Source: Verrucomicrobiota bacterium
GTDB taxonomy: Bacteria > Verrucomicrobiota > Verrucomicrobiia > Limisphaerales > UBA9464
Reading direction: 5' to 3'
NCBI GenBank assembly: GCA_025363585.1
Contig: JANYDN010000024.1
Location: 1-39,244 of the forward strand
Length of the DNA: 39,244 nucleotides
This document shows, piece by piece, positions 26,227 through 33,923 of this stretch. Under the pieces are notes generated by a model. It was not told the DNA's origin, did not search any database, and was given only the letters and a program-made list of their open reading frames with translations. How positions within the stretch are numbered: position 1 is the first letter of the stretch; the number at the start of each line of letters is the position of its first letter. The position numbers and the translations under genes were made by a program.

Positions 26227-27153
26227 ATGGCCGGAATCCTGACGCCCCAACTGCTGCGGCGACTGGAACAGTTCCAGTTGCTCGCGGCACGGCGTGCCAA
26301 GAGTTCGTCGAAGGGCGAGCGCCGGAGTCGTGCCCGCGGCCAGAGCGTCGAGTTCGCCGACCATCGCAACTACGTGGTCGGCGATGACCTCCGTTACCTC
26401 GACTGGAATCTCTTCGGCCGCCTCGACCGGCTCTTCCTCAAGCTCTACGAGGAGGAACGCGAGCTGCCCGTCCGCATCTTCATCGACTGCAGCGAAAGCA
26501 TGATGTTCGGGACGCCCCCGAAGTTCGATTTCGCGCGGCAGGTCGCGGCTGCCGTCGGATACGTCGCGCTGTGCGGCTTCGATCGGGTCGCGGTCTGCCC
26601 TTTTCCAGAGGCGCGTCCGGTGGATTTCGACGACCCGGCCCGGTTCAATCTCCAGACCGCCGTCCGCGGCGCCTTGCGTTCGGTCCGGGGCCGCAAGTCC
26701 GCGATGCAATACTTCCAGAACCTCACCGCGCTTCGCGGCGGTGGCCCTGCGGATTTCAACGCGTCCCTGAAACGCGGCGCGATGGAAGCCCGCCAGACCG
26801 GCCTCGCGATCGTGCTCGGCGACTTTCTTGATCCGGGCGGCTACGAACCCGGCCTGAACGCGCTCATCGGCCGCGGCTTCGAGGTCAACGTCGTCCAGAT
26901 TCTCGCGCCCGAGGAGTTGAACCCCACCGCGTTCGGCGACCTGCGCCTCGTCGATTCCGAAACGGGCGCGTTGCAGGAAGTGACGTTCGGCAAATTCCGC
27001 CTCGCCGCCTACCGGCAATCCGTCGCGAACTACGTGCAGCGCCTTCGCGAATTCTGCCAGTCGCGCGGCATGGGCTTTTTCAGCGTCGGATCCGACACCC
27101 CGCTCGAGGACCTCCTCCTCAAGCAACTCCGAGCCTCGGAAATCTGGGCATGA
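26227..27153 (+). CDS. DUF58 (VWA-like) protein
   Basis: 308 residues without membrane segments, so probably cytosolic. The DUF58 signature is clear: 'FADHRNYVVGDDLRYLDWN' (about 43-61), followed by a VWA-type strand with a MIDAS-like 'FIDCSESM' (Asp87, Ser89, Ser91). DUF58 proteins are encoded next to MoxR almost everywhere and are thought to be its adaptor. The gene overlaps the sulfite oxidase gene by four bases (ATGA at 27150-27153), which couples their translation. Confidence 0.92.
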   Translation: MAGILTPQLLRRLEQFQLLAARRAKSSSKGERRSRARGQSVEFADHRNYVVGDDLRYLDWNLFGRLDRLFLKLYEEERELPVRIFIDCSESMMFGTPPKFDFARQVAAAVGYVALCGFDRVAVCPFPEARPVDFDDPARFNLQTAVRGALRSVRGRKSAMQYFQNLTALRGGGPADFNASLKRGAMEARQTGLAIVLGDFLDPGGYEPGLNALIGRGFEVNVVQILAPEELNPTAFGDLRLVDSETGALQEVTFGKFRLAAYRQSVANYVQRLREFCQSRGMGFFSVGSDTPLEDLLLKQLRASEIWA

Positions 27154-28391
27154 ATCGTTTCCGTTCCAACGCCGTTGCCCGCGTCGATCGCCGCCGTTTC
27201 ATCGGCACCGCTGCCGTTGCGGCCGCGTCGATCGCCGCCGGCCGGCTTGCCGCGACGGACACCCTCGAGTTGCCGTTCGAAAACGGGACGCGCACGCTCG
27301 CGAAGTATCCGCAAAAACGCCCGTTGATCCGCCTCAGCGCGCGGCCGCCCCAGCTCGAGACGCCGATGGCGGTGTTCGACGAAAGCCTGCTCACGCCGAA
27401 CGACGCCTTCTTCGTCCGCTATCATCTCGCCGGATCGCCGCCGCCCCGCGAGGTCCTCGTGCCGCCCGCGTTCCGGCTCGCCGTCCAGGGGCACGTCGGG
27501 ACCGCGTTGTCGCTTTCGGTCGAGGAGTTGAAAGCCCGCTTCCCGGCCGCCGAAGTGGTCGCCGTCAACCAGTGCTCGGGCAATGGCCGCGGCTTTTTCA
27601 ACCCGCGCGTCCCGGGCGGACAACTCGGCAACGGCGCGATGGGATGCGCCCGTTGGAGCGGCGTCCGGCTCGCGGATGTCCTCAAGGCCGCCGGGATCAA
27701 GCCCGGCGCAAGGCAGGTGCTCTTCAACGGGCTGGACAAACCGCAGCTCCCGTCGGTTCCGGATTTCGTCAAGGCGCTCGATGCCGAGCAGGCCCTGGAT
27801 CCCGATTTGCTCCTGGCCTTCGCCATGAACGGCGAGCCCTTGCCGTGGCTCAACGGATTTCCCCTCCGACTCGTCGTGCCCGGCCACTACGGGACGTATT
27901 GGGTCAAGCACCTCCACGAGATCACCGTCGTCGACGCCGAGTTCAAGGGATACTGGATGGATCCCGCGTACCGGATTCCCGACGATCCCTGCGCGCACAT
28001 CGAGCCCGGCACGAAGCCGCGCCACACGATCCCCATCACGCGGTTCAACACCCGGTCGTTCCTCACCCGCCTCGCGGACGGCGCGAAGGTCGCCGCCGGA
28101 ACCAGCGTCCCGTTGCGCGGGATCGCGTTCGACGGCGGGGCGGGGATCCGCGAGGTCGTCGTGTCCGACGACGGCGGGAAATCCTGGAACGCCGCGTCGC
28201 TCGGCCGCGACGAGGGAAAATTCGCCTTCCGGGAATGGACCTTCGAATGGAAGCCCGTTGGTTCCGGCGAGCGCGAACTGATGGCGCGCGCCACCAACCG
28301 TCTCGGCCAATCGCAACCGCTCGACCCGTTGTGGAATCCCGCCGGCTACATGCGCAACGTCGTCGAACGCGTCCGCGTCCAAGTCGGCTGA
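27150..28391 (+). CDS. sorA: Tat-exported molybdopterin oxidoreductase, SorA-like sulfite dehydrogenase
   Basis: 413 residues. Twin-arginine signal at 14-19 (RRRFIG) with an Ala-rich hydrophobic stretch. A sulfite oxidase Mo-cofactor domain follows ('NDAFFVRYHLAG', molybdenum ligand Cys142 in 'VNQCSGNGRG', 'GNGAMGCARWSGVRL', 'LPWLNGFPLRLVVPGHYGTY', 'WVKHLHEI'), then an Ig-like Mo-co dimerisation domain ('VPLRGIAFDGGAGIREVVVS' to 'LWNPAGYMRN'). It has no b5 heme. It should oxidise sulfite in the periplasm and pass electrons to the adjacent cytochrome. Sulfite as substrate is inferred from family and context. Confidence 0.85.
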   Translation: MNRFRSNAVARVDRRRFIGTAAVAAASIAAGRLAATDTLELPFENGTRTLAKYPQKRPLIRLSARPPQLETPMAVFDESLLTPNDAFFVRYHLAGSPPPREVLVPPAFRLAVQGHVGTALSLSVEELKARFPAAEVVAVNQCSGNGRGFFNPRVPGGQLGNGAMGCARWSGVRLADVLKAAGIKPGARQVLFNGLDKPQLPSVPDFVKALDAEQALDPDLLLAFAMNGEPLPWLNGFPLRLVVPGHYGTYWVKHLHEITVVDAEFKGYWMDPAYRIPDDPCAHIEPGTKPRHTIPITRFNTRSFLTRLADGAKVAAGTSVPLRGIAFDGGAGIREVVVSDDGGKSWNAASLGRDEGKFAFREWTFEWKPVGSGERELMARATNRLGQSQPLDPLWNPAGYMRNVVERVRVQVG

Positions 28392-28398
28392 ACCCGCC

Positions 28399-28734
28399 AT
28401 GAATCCGTCGTCCCGATTCCCTCTTCCGCTGCTGGCGGCCATGGCTTGCATGTTGGGATCGCCGACGCGCGCGGCAGAGCCCGACGAGTGGAAGCTGCCT
28501 TCGGAGACCGTGGAACTCCGCGCCGGCAAGGGACGCGAATGGGTTGCCGGCCAATGCGTCCTCTGCCATTCGGCCGACTACGTGACCACGCAACCGCCGC
28601 TCGCGCGCGCGGCGTGGACAGCCACCGTCGAGAAAATGCGCGCGAAGTACGGCGCGCCGGTGCCCACGAACGCCGTGCCTTCGTTGGTCGACTATCTCGT
28701 GACCGCCTACGGCAAGCCGGATCCGGCGAAATGA
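28399..28734 (+). CDS. sorB: Small monoheme cytochrome c, SorB-like
   Basis: 111 residues. Sec signal peptide to about residue 25 (SPTRAAEP). One heme-binding CxxCH at 53-57 (GQCVLCHSADYV) and a candidate distal ligand Met80 (VEKMRAKYG). Its size, single heme and place 7 bases after the Mo-oxidoreductase match SorB, the electron-accepting subunit of bacterial sulfite:cytochrome c oxidoreductase. Periplasmic. Confidence 0.85.
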   Translation: MNPSSRFPLPLLAAMACMLGSPTRAAEPDEWKLPSETVELRAGKGREWVAGQCVLCHSADYVTTQPPLARAAWTATVEKMRAKYGAPVPTNAVPSLVDYLVTAYGKPDPAK

Positions 28735-28750
28735 CCGGCGCGCGACCGAC

Positions 28751-30595
28751 ATGAAATTCCTCGCACCCGCCGCCCTCTGGTTCTCGCTCGCGCTCCCCGC
28801 GGTCGTGGTGTTTTACCTGCTCAAGCGCAAACGCGTCACGCGCGTGGTCGCCTCGACGCTGCTCTGGCAACGCTTCCTCGCGGAGACGCAGGCGAGCGCG
28901 CCCCTCCAGCGCCTCCGGCACAATTGGCTGCTCGTCCTCCAGTTGCTCCTGCTCTCGCTGCTCGTCCTCGCGCTCGCACGGCCCTACTTCTCCGGCACCG
29001 AGGCCACCGGCAAACTCATGGTCGTCGTCATCGATGCCAGCGCGTCGATGCAGGCCACCGACGAGACGCCGAGTCGGTTCGAGCGCGCCCGCAAGGACGC
29101 GCTGGGGCTCGTCGATGGCCTCAACTCGGGCAAGGGCGGACAGATGGTGGTGCTTGTCGCCGGCGCGAATGCCGAGGTCCGCCAGAGCGCCACGTCCGAG
29201 AAGGCCGCGCTGCGACGCGCCATCGAGGGCGCGAAGGTCACCGATTCCCCGACGCGCCTCGTCGAGGCCCTGCGCGTCGCCGAGACCCTCATCCGCGACA
29301 AACCCGAGGCGGAGATCCACCTTTTCAGCGACGGCGCCATTCCCGAGTTGAGCGAGTTCGAGACCAAGGAACTCCGGATGGTGTTCCACCGCGTCGGCAA
29401 GGGCGCTCGCAACGCCGGCATCGTCGCCTTCGACGTGAAGCCCAACCCGGAGGACCCCGCGAAGCGCGCCCTCTTCCTCAGCATCGCCAACGTCCACGAC
29501 CAGCCCTTCGAGGCCCGCGTGGAGCTCTCCTTCGAGGGCCAACTTGTCGACACCAAGGCGATGCACCTCGATGCCACCAACACGACGCCGATCGTGTTCC
29601 TCGCGTCGCAGGCGCGCGACGGCGTGTTCACCGCGAAACTCGTCGTCGACGACGATCTCGCCGCCGACAACCAGGCGAGCGTGGTCAGCCTTTTGCCGCA
29701 GCCCGTCCACGTGCAGTTGGTCACGAAGGGCAACCGCTTCCTCGAGAAAGCACTCGCCGCCGCCGGACCCAACGTCGAGACCACGGTCGTCGCCGAACCG
29801 GCGCCCGATGCGAAACCGGATCTCGTGGTGCTCGACGACATCGAGCCCGCCACGTGGCCCAAGGGCAACGTGCTGTCGTTCCGCGCCGCGCCCACCAATT
29901 GGTTCGAGGGCGCCGTCGGCACCATCGAATCGCCGCCCATCGTCAATTGGCGCAACACGCATCCGTTGCTCCGTTTCGTCGCCTTCGACAGCGTCCAGAT
30001 CGCGCAGGCCCGCGCCGTCAAGCTCCCTCCGTGGGGCCTTTCGCTGGTCGACGCTCCGCAATCGCCGCTGATCGTCGCGGGCGAGGTCGGGCGCCAGCGC
30101 ATCGTGTGGGTCGCGTTCAACCCGCTCGAGAGCACGTGGCCGCTCCGCATCAGTTTCCCGATCTTCGTCGCCAATGCCGTCGAGTGGCTCAACCCCGCGT
30201 CCGCGAAGTCCGAGCAGTTCCTCGTGAAGCCGGGCGATCCGTTCCGCTTCCCGCTCGCCGCGTCGGTCGCCACGGCCAACGTCACCGGGCCCGACGGCCA
30301 GACCCGCGCGTTGGCCCTGAACCCGCTCGCGACGGAATTCGTCTTCGCCGACACCGCGCGGCAGGGCGTCTACCGCGTGCAACTCGGCACCAACCGCCTG
30401 GCGTTCGCGGCCAATCTGCTGGACGCGATCGAGACCAACATCCGTCCGCGCGACAGCCTGGATCTCGGCCGGTTCGCGCAGGTGAAGGCCACGACGGAAA
30501 AGAAGGCGAACCTCGAGTCGTGGCGCTGGTTCGCGCTCGGCGCGCTCGGCGTGATGCTGGGTGAATGGTGGTGGTTCCACCGTCGCACCGCATGA
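28751..30595 (+). CDS. BatA-type membrane protein with VWA domain
   Basis: 614 residues. The N-terminal BatA segment has two membrane helices (about 8-24 and 58-77) flanking a basic loop (LKRKRVTRVVASTLLWQRF). The VWA domain follows with an intact MIDAS 'VVVIDASASM' (Asp95, Ser97, Ser99) and 'LFSDGAIPEL'. Beyond it are Ig-like and amidotransferase-fold-like regions ('RQRIVWVAFNPLESTWPLRI') and a final helix at about 592-607 before a basic end. Probably a periplasmic VWA protein anchored at both ends, a partner for the MoxR/DUF58 pair. It overlaps the next gene by ATGA at 30592. Confidence 0.85.
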   Translation: MKFLAPAALWFSLALPAVVVFYLLKRKRVTRVVASTLLWQRFLAETQASAPLQRLRHNWLLVLQLLLLSLLVLALARPYFSGTEATGKLMVVVIDASASMQATDETPSRFERARKDALGLVDGLNSGKGGQMVVLVAGANAEVRQSATSEKAALRRAIEGAKVTDSPTRLVEALRVAETLIRDKPEAEIHLFSDGAIPELSEFETKELRMVFHRVGKGARNAGIVAFDVKPNPEDPAKRALFLSIANVHDQPFEARVELSFEGQLVDTKAMHLDATNTTPIVFLASQARDGVFTAKLVVDDDLAADNQASVVSLLPQPVHVQLVTKGNRFLEKALAAAGPNVETTVVAEPAPDAKPDLVVLDDIEPATWPKGNVLSFRAAPTNWFEGAVGTIESPPIVNWRNTHPLLRFVAFDSVQIAQARAVKLPPWGLSLVDAPQSPLIVAGEVGRQRIVWVAFNPLESTWPLRISFPIFVANAVEWLNPASAKSEQFLVKPGDPFRFPLAASVATANVTGPDGQTRALALNPLATEFVFADTARQGVYRVQLGTNRLAFAANLLDAIETNIRPRDSLDLGRFAQVKATTEKKANLESWRWFALGALGVMLGEWWWFHRRTA

Positions 30596-31548
30596 AGTCG
30601 TTCATCCGAGCCATGGCGTTGGGATTTGCCGCGGCAGTCATCGTCGCGGTGATTCTCGCGCGGGTCCGGTCCGGTTCCAAAGACCCGGGCGTCGTCCTTT
30701 ACTGCGCGCAGGACCAGGTTTTCGCCGAGCCGTTGCTCGCCGGTTTTCATGCCGAAGCTTCGCCGGCAATCCGCCCGGTGTGGGACAGCGAGGCGGTCAA
30801 GACGGTCGGGCTCGCCAACCGGCTGCTCGGCGAGATGGCGTCGCCCCGCGCCGACGTGTGGTGGAGCAACGAGGAATTCCGCACGCGCCAACTCGCGGCC
30901 CGCGGCGTGTTCGGGACCAACCGGCTCGGGAACGCCGGGCTTCCGTTCGTCGCGTTCGGCTCGCGCCACCGTTGCCTCGTCTACGACCCGGGCCACCTGC
31001 CGGCCGGCGGACTCCCGGCGTCCCTCGTCGAGTTGACCAACGCGCGTTTCGCCGGCCGAATCTCGATGGCCTTCCCGCTTTTCGGCACGACGTCCACCCA
31101 TCTCCTGGCGCTGCGCGAGGCGTGGGGCGCCGAGGCGTGGCGCGGATGGTGCCGCGCGCTCGCCGCCAACCGGCCGTTCCTCGAGGAAGGCAATTCCCAG
31201 GTCGTCCAACGCGTCGCGCGCGGCGAGGCCTTGCTCGGCCTCACCGACTCCGATGATTTCGCGTCCGCCGTCCGCGGCGGTGCCCATCTCGCGGAAATAC
31301 CCCTCGGGCGCGATGGCCTCGCGATTCCCAACACCGTCGCGTTGGTTCGGCCCGCCGCGCCCGGATCCGTGGCCCGTCGCCTGGCCGGGTTCATCGCGTC
31401 CGACGCGACCATCGCGCGCCTGTCCGCGGACGGTGCGCTCGACCCCGCGGGCATGTCGTCGTCGGATTCGATGGTTCCCGACTGGACCCGGATGCTGGCG
31501 TCGCTGGATGCCGCGACCTCCGAGCTGGAAGGAATCTTCCGGCGATGA
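30592..31548 (+). CDS. ABC-type extracellular solute-binding protein (iron(III)-type family)
   Basis: 318 residues from the ATG at 30592, coupled to the previous gene. An N-terminal helix (about 8-25) serves as signal anchor. The fold markers are 'GVVLYCAQDQVFAEPLLAGF', 'RADVWWSNEEFRTRQLA', 'MAFPLFGTTSTHLLAL' and 'GEALLGLTDSDDFASAVRGG', matching proteins usually labelled iron(III) binding components. The adjacent Tyr pair that binds iron in FbpA-type proteins is not present, and the whole protein has only two Tyr, so the ligand may not be ferric iron. It overlaps the permease gene by ATGA at 31545. Confidence 0.8.
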   Translation: MKSFIRAMALGFAAAVIVAVILARVRSGSKDPGVVLYCAQDQVFAEPLLAGFHAEASPAIRPVWDSEAVKTVGLANRLLGEMASPRADVWWSNEEFRTRQLAARGVFGTNRLGNAGLPFVAFGSRHRCLVYDPGHLPAGGLPASLVELTNARFAGRISMAFPLFGTTSTHLLALREAWGAEAWRGWCRALAANRPFLEEGNSQVVQRVARGEALLGLTDSDDFASAVRGGAHLAEIPLGRDGLAIPNTVALVRPAAPGSVARRLAGFIASDATIARLSADGALDPAGMSSSDSMVPDWTRMLASLDAATSELEGIFRR

Positions 31549-33923
31549 AGCTTTGGTTCGACACATTCGCGGTCTCCGGCGGCGCGACGTTGATCGCGTT
31601 GGTCTGCGGGCTCGCGGTGGCGTCGTGGGCGGCGGGATGTGGTCGCGCGGGTCGTTGGTTGTTGGTCGTGGCGAGCGCTGCGTGCCTCGCGTTGCCGCCG
31701 TTCCTCGCGGCGAATTGCTGGCTGGAAGTTTCCGCGCCGTGGCGGCTCGCGTGGGGCGCCGAGAAATCCGCGACCGCGTGCCTGCCGCTCGTGGCCTGCG
31801 TGTTGGCCGGTTTGTCCTGGCCACTCGTGGCATTTCCCGTGCTCGCCGCGTGGTCGCGCATCGAGCGCGCGCACCTCGAGATGTTGCCCGGGCTCCGCGG
31901 ATGGAAATTGTTCCGCGAGGTTCTCTGGCCCGTCGCCCGTCCCGCTCTCGGCGTCGCCGCGGTGCTGGTGTTCGCCCTCGCCTCCGCCAATTTCGCCGTG
32001 CCGACCCTTTTCCAGGTCCGCGTTTTGCCCGAGGAAATGTGGATCCGGTTCAACACGCGCCTCGACGCCGCCGGCGCGTGGCGCGCGGCCATCCCGCTCG
32101 CCGCCGTGTCCGCCATGAGCCTCGCATGGATCGCGCGTCGTCCCGTCGCGTGGCCCCAATGGCATGGCGGTGCCGGGGGACGCGATTGGCGTCGTCGCCT
32201 GGGTCCGGTCTGGTGGATCTCCGCGGCCGTGGGCATCGCTGCCGTCGCGTTCTCCGGCGGGTTCCCGATTTACCGGCTGCTCGTCTCGGGACGGACGTGG
32301 ATCGAGTTGCCCGGGGCGTTCGCCGCCGGCCGCGGCGCCATCGGGAATTCGCTTTCGGTCGCCGTTGGCGCCGCGACGCTCGTGGCCGCCGCGGCGATCC
32401 TCGCCGCCCGGTTCCGCGTCCCGCGTTGGACCATGCGCGTCGCGGTCGGGCTGTTCCTGGTTCCGGGAATCCTGCTCGCGACGATCTGGGTGCCGCTGCT
32501 CGCCCGGCCCGAATTGCGCGGGTTGGCGGACTCGGTCCCGGTGCTGTGGTTCGTCGTCGCCATCCGGCTCGCGGGCATCGGGGCGGCGCTGGCATGCGCG
32601 CGGCGCGACGCCGCGGACACGTTACCGCAGGAGGCGTTGCGCGTGGCGGGCGCGCGGCCGGCGCGCGCGTGGTGGGCCGCCGTGTGGCCGCAAATCGCGC
32701 CGACCGTCGTTGCCACGTGGTACGTCGCCTTCCTGCTGGCCCTGTGGGACGTCGAATCGATCGTGTTGGTGCAACCCCCGGGAGGCGAGACGCTCGCGGT
32801 CCGCGTTTTCAATTTGTTGCACTACGGGCACGCGGGACAGGTGAACGCCCTTTGCCTCGTCCTCCTCGTGCTCGCGGTCATCCCGGCGATCCTTTGGCGG
32901 GTGTTCGCGCGCCGACGCGTGATCGCGGTCGCGGTCGCCGGCTGTCTCGCGGTCACCGGTTGCACGCCGGCCGAGGACGCCGGGACCGTGCCGCTCCAGG
33001 GCCGTTGGTTCTCGGGCGTGCAGGTCATCGGATCGCGTGGCATGGCTCCCGGCCAGTTCAACAAACCCCGCTCGCTCGTCTGCGATCGCGACGACAATCT
33101 CTACGTGTCCGACGTGTCCGGACGGATCCAGAAGTTCGACCGCGACGGCCGTTTCGTCCTCCAGTGGCAGATGCCGCAGACGGATCTGGGCAAGCCCAAG
33201 GGCATGGGACTCGATCCGTACGGCAACGTGCTCGTGGTGGAGCCGCACTACATGCGCGTGAACCATTTTTCGACCGACGGACACCTGTTGGCGCAATGGG
33301 GGTCGAAGGGAACGAACGAGGGTTTCTTCATCCTGCCCCGCTCGATCGGCGTGACATCGACCGGCGAGTATCTCCTCAGCGAATACACGCTCGTGGATCG
33401 CGTGCAGCGCTTCTCGCCGTTCGTTCCCGCCACCAACGGCGCCGCCGCGGTCCTGCCGCGCTTCATGCAGTCGTGGGGAAGCCCGGGCGTCGAACCCGGC
33501 CGATTCAACCGCGCCGAGGGGCTCGGCATGGGCGCGAAGGACACCGTGTACATCGCCGATTCGTGCAACCACCGCATCCAGGTCTTCGACGCGTCCGGGA
33601 AATTCCTGCGCGAGCATGGCCATGCGGGGACCGCGCCCGGACAATTCAGTTACCCGTACGACGTCCGTGTCGATGCCCATGGCAACCAGTTCGTGTGCGA
33701 GTTCGGCAATAGCCGGATCAGCATCCTCGACGCCCGGGACCGCCCCATCGAGGTCGTCGGCGGGCCCGGATCGGCCCCCGGCCGTTTCTCGAATCCCTGG
33801 GCCATCGCCTTCGATTCCAAGGGCAACCTTTTCGTTGCCGACTCGCAGAACCACCGCGTCCAAAAATTCCTCCGACGCGATCCGCCGGCGGTGGCATTGG
33901 CCCTGAACCAGGGCAAGCGATGA
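31545..33923 (+). CDS. Two-module ABC permease fused to lipobox and six-blade NHL propeller
   Basis: 792 residues in a single uninterrupted frame. Residues 1-455 are a duplicated binding-protein-dependent permease with about 12 membrane helices and two EAA loops (about 110-137, 'EMLPGLRGWKLFREVLWPVA'; and about 361-388, 'LPQEALRVAGARPARAWWAA'). Directly after the last helix a short hydrophobic run with a lipobox-like 'LAVTGC' (Cys473) leads into six NHL repeats (about 484-785), such as 'GQFNKPRSLVCDRDDNLYVS' and 'FSNPWAIAFDSKGNLFVADS'. A GTG at 32919 could start a separate lipoprotein from the same frame. No ATP-binding subunit gene is nearby. It overlaps the next gene by ATGA at 33920. Confidence 0.8.
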   Translation: MKLWFDTFAVSGGATLIALVCGLAVASWAAGCGRAGRWLLVVASAACLALPPFLAANCWLEVSAPWRLAWGAEKSATACLPLVACVLAGLSWPLVAFPVLAAWSRIERAHLEMLPGLRGWKLFREVLWPVARPALGVAAVLVFALASANFAVPTLFQVRVLPEEMWIRFNTRLDAAGAWRAAIPLAAVSAMSLAWIARRPVAWPQWHGGAGGRDWRRRLGPVWWISAAVGIAAVAFSGGFPIYRLLVSGRTWIELPGAFAAGRGAIGNSLSVAVGAATLVAAAAILAARFRVPRWTMRVAVGLFLVPGILLATIWVPLLARPELRGLADSVPVLWFVVAIRLAGIGAALACARRDAADTLPQEALRVAGARPARAWWAAVWPQIAPTVVATWYVAFLLALWDVESIVLVQPPGGETLAVRVFNLLHYGHAGQVNALCLVLLVLAVIPAILWRVFARRRVIAVAVAGCLAVTGCTPAEDAGTVPLQGRWFSGVQVIGSRGMAPGQFNKPRSLVCDRDDNLYVSDVSGRIQKFDRDGRFVLQWQMPQTDLGKPKGMGLDPYGNVLVVEPHYMRVNHFSTDGHLLAQWGSKGTNEGFFILPRSIGVTSTGEYLLSEYTLVDRVQRFSPFVPATNGAAAVLPRFMQSWGSPGVEPGRFNRAEGLGMGAKDTVYIADSCNHRIQVFDASGKFLREHGHAGTAPGQFSYPYDVRVDAHGNQFVCEFGNSRISILDARDRPIEVVGGPGSAPGRFSNPWAIAFDSKGNLFVADSQNHRVQKFLRRDPPAVALALNQGKR

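Noticed and set aside
28346-30580. Minus-strand 744-codon open frame
   Set aside because: Mirror of the sorB and BatA-like genes, which have clear domains and coupled starts.
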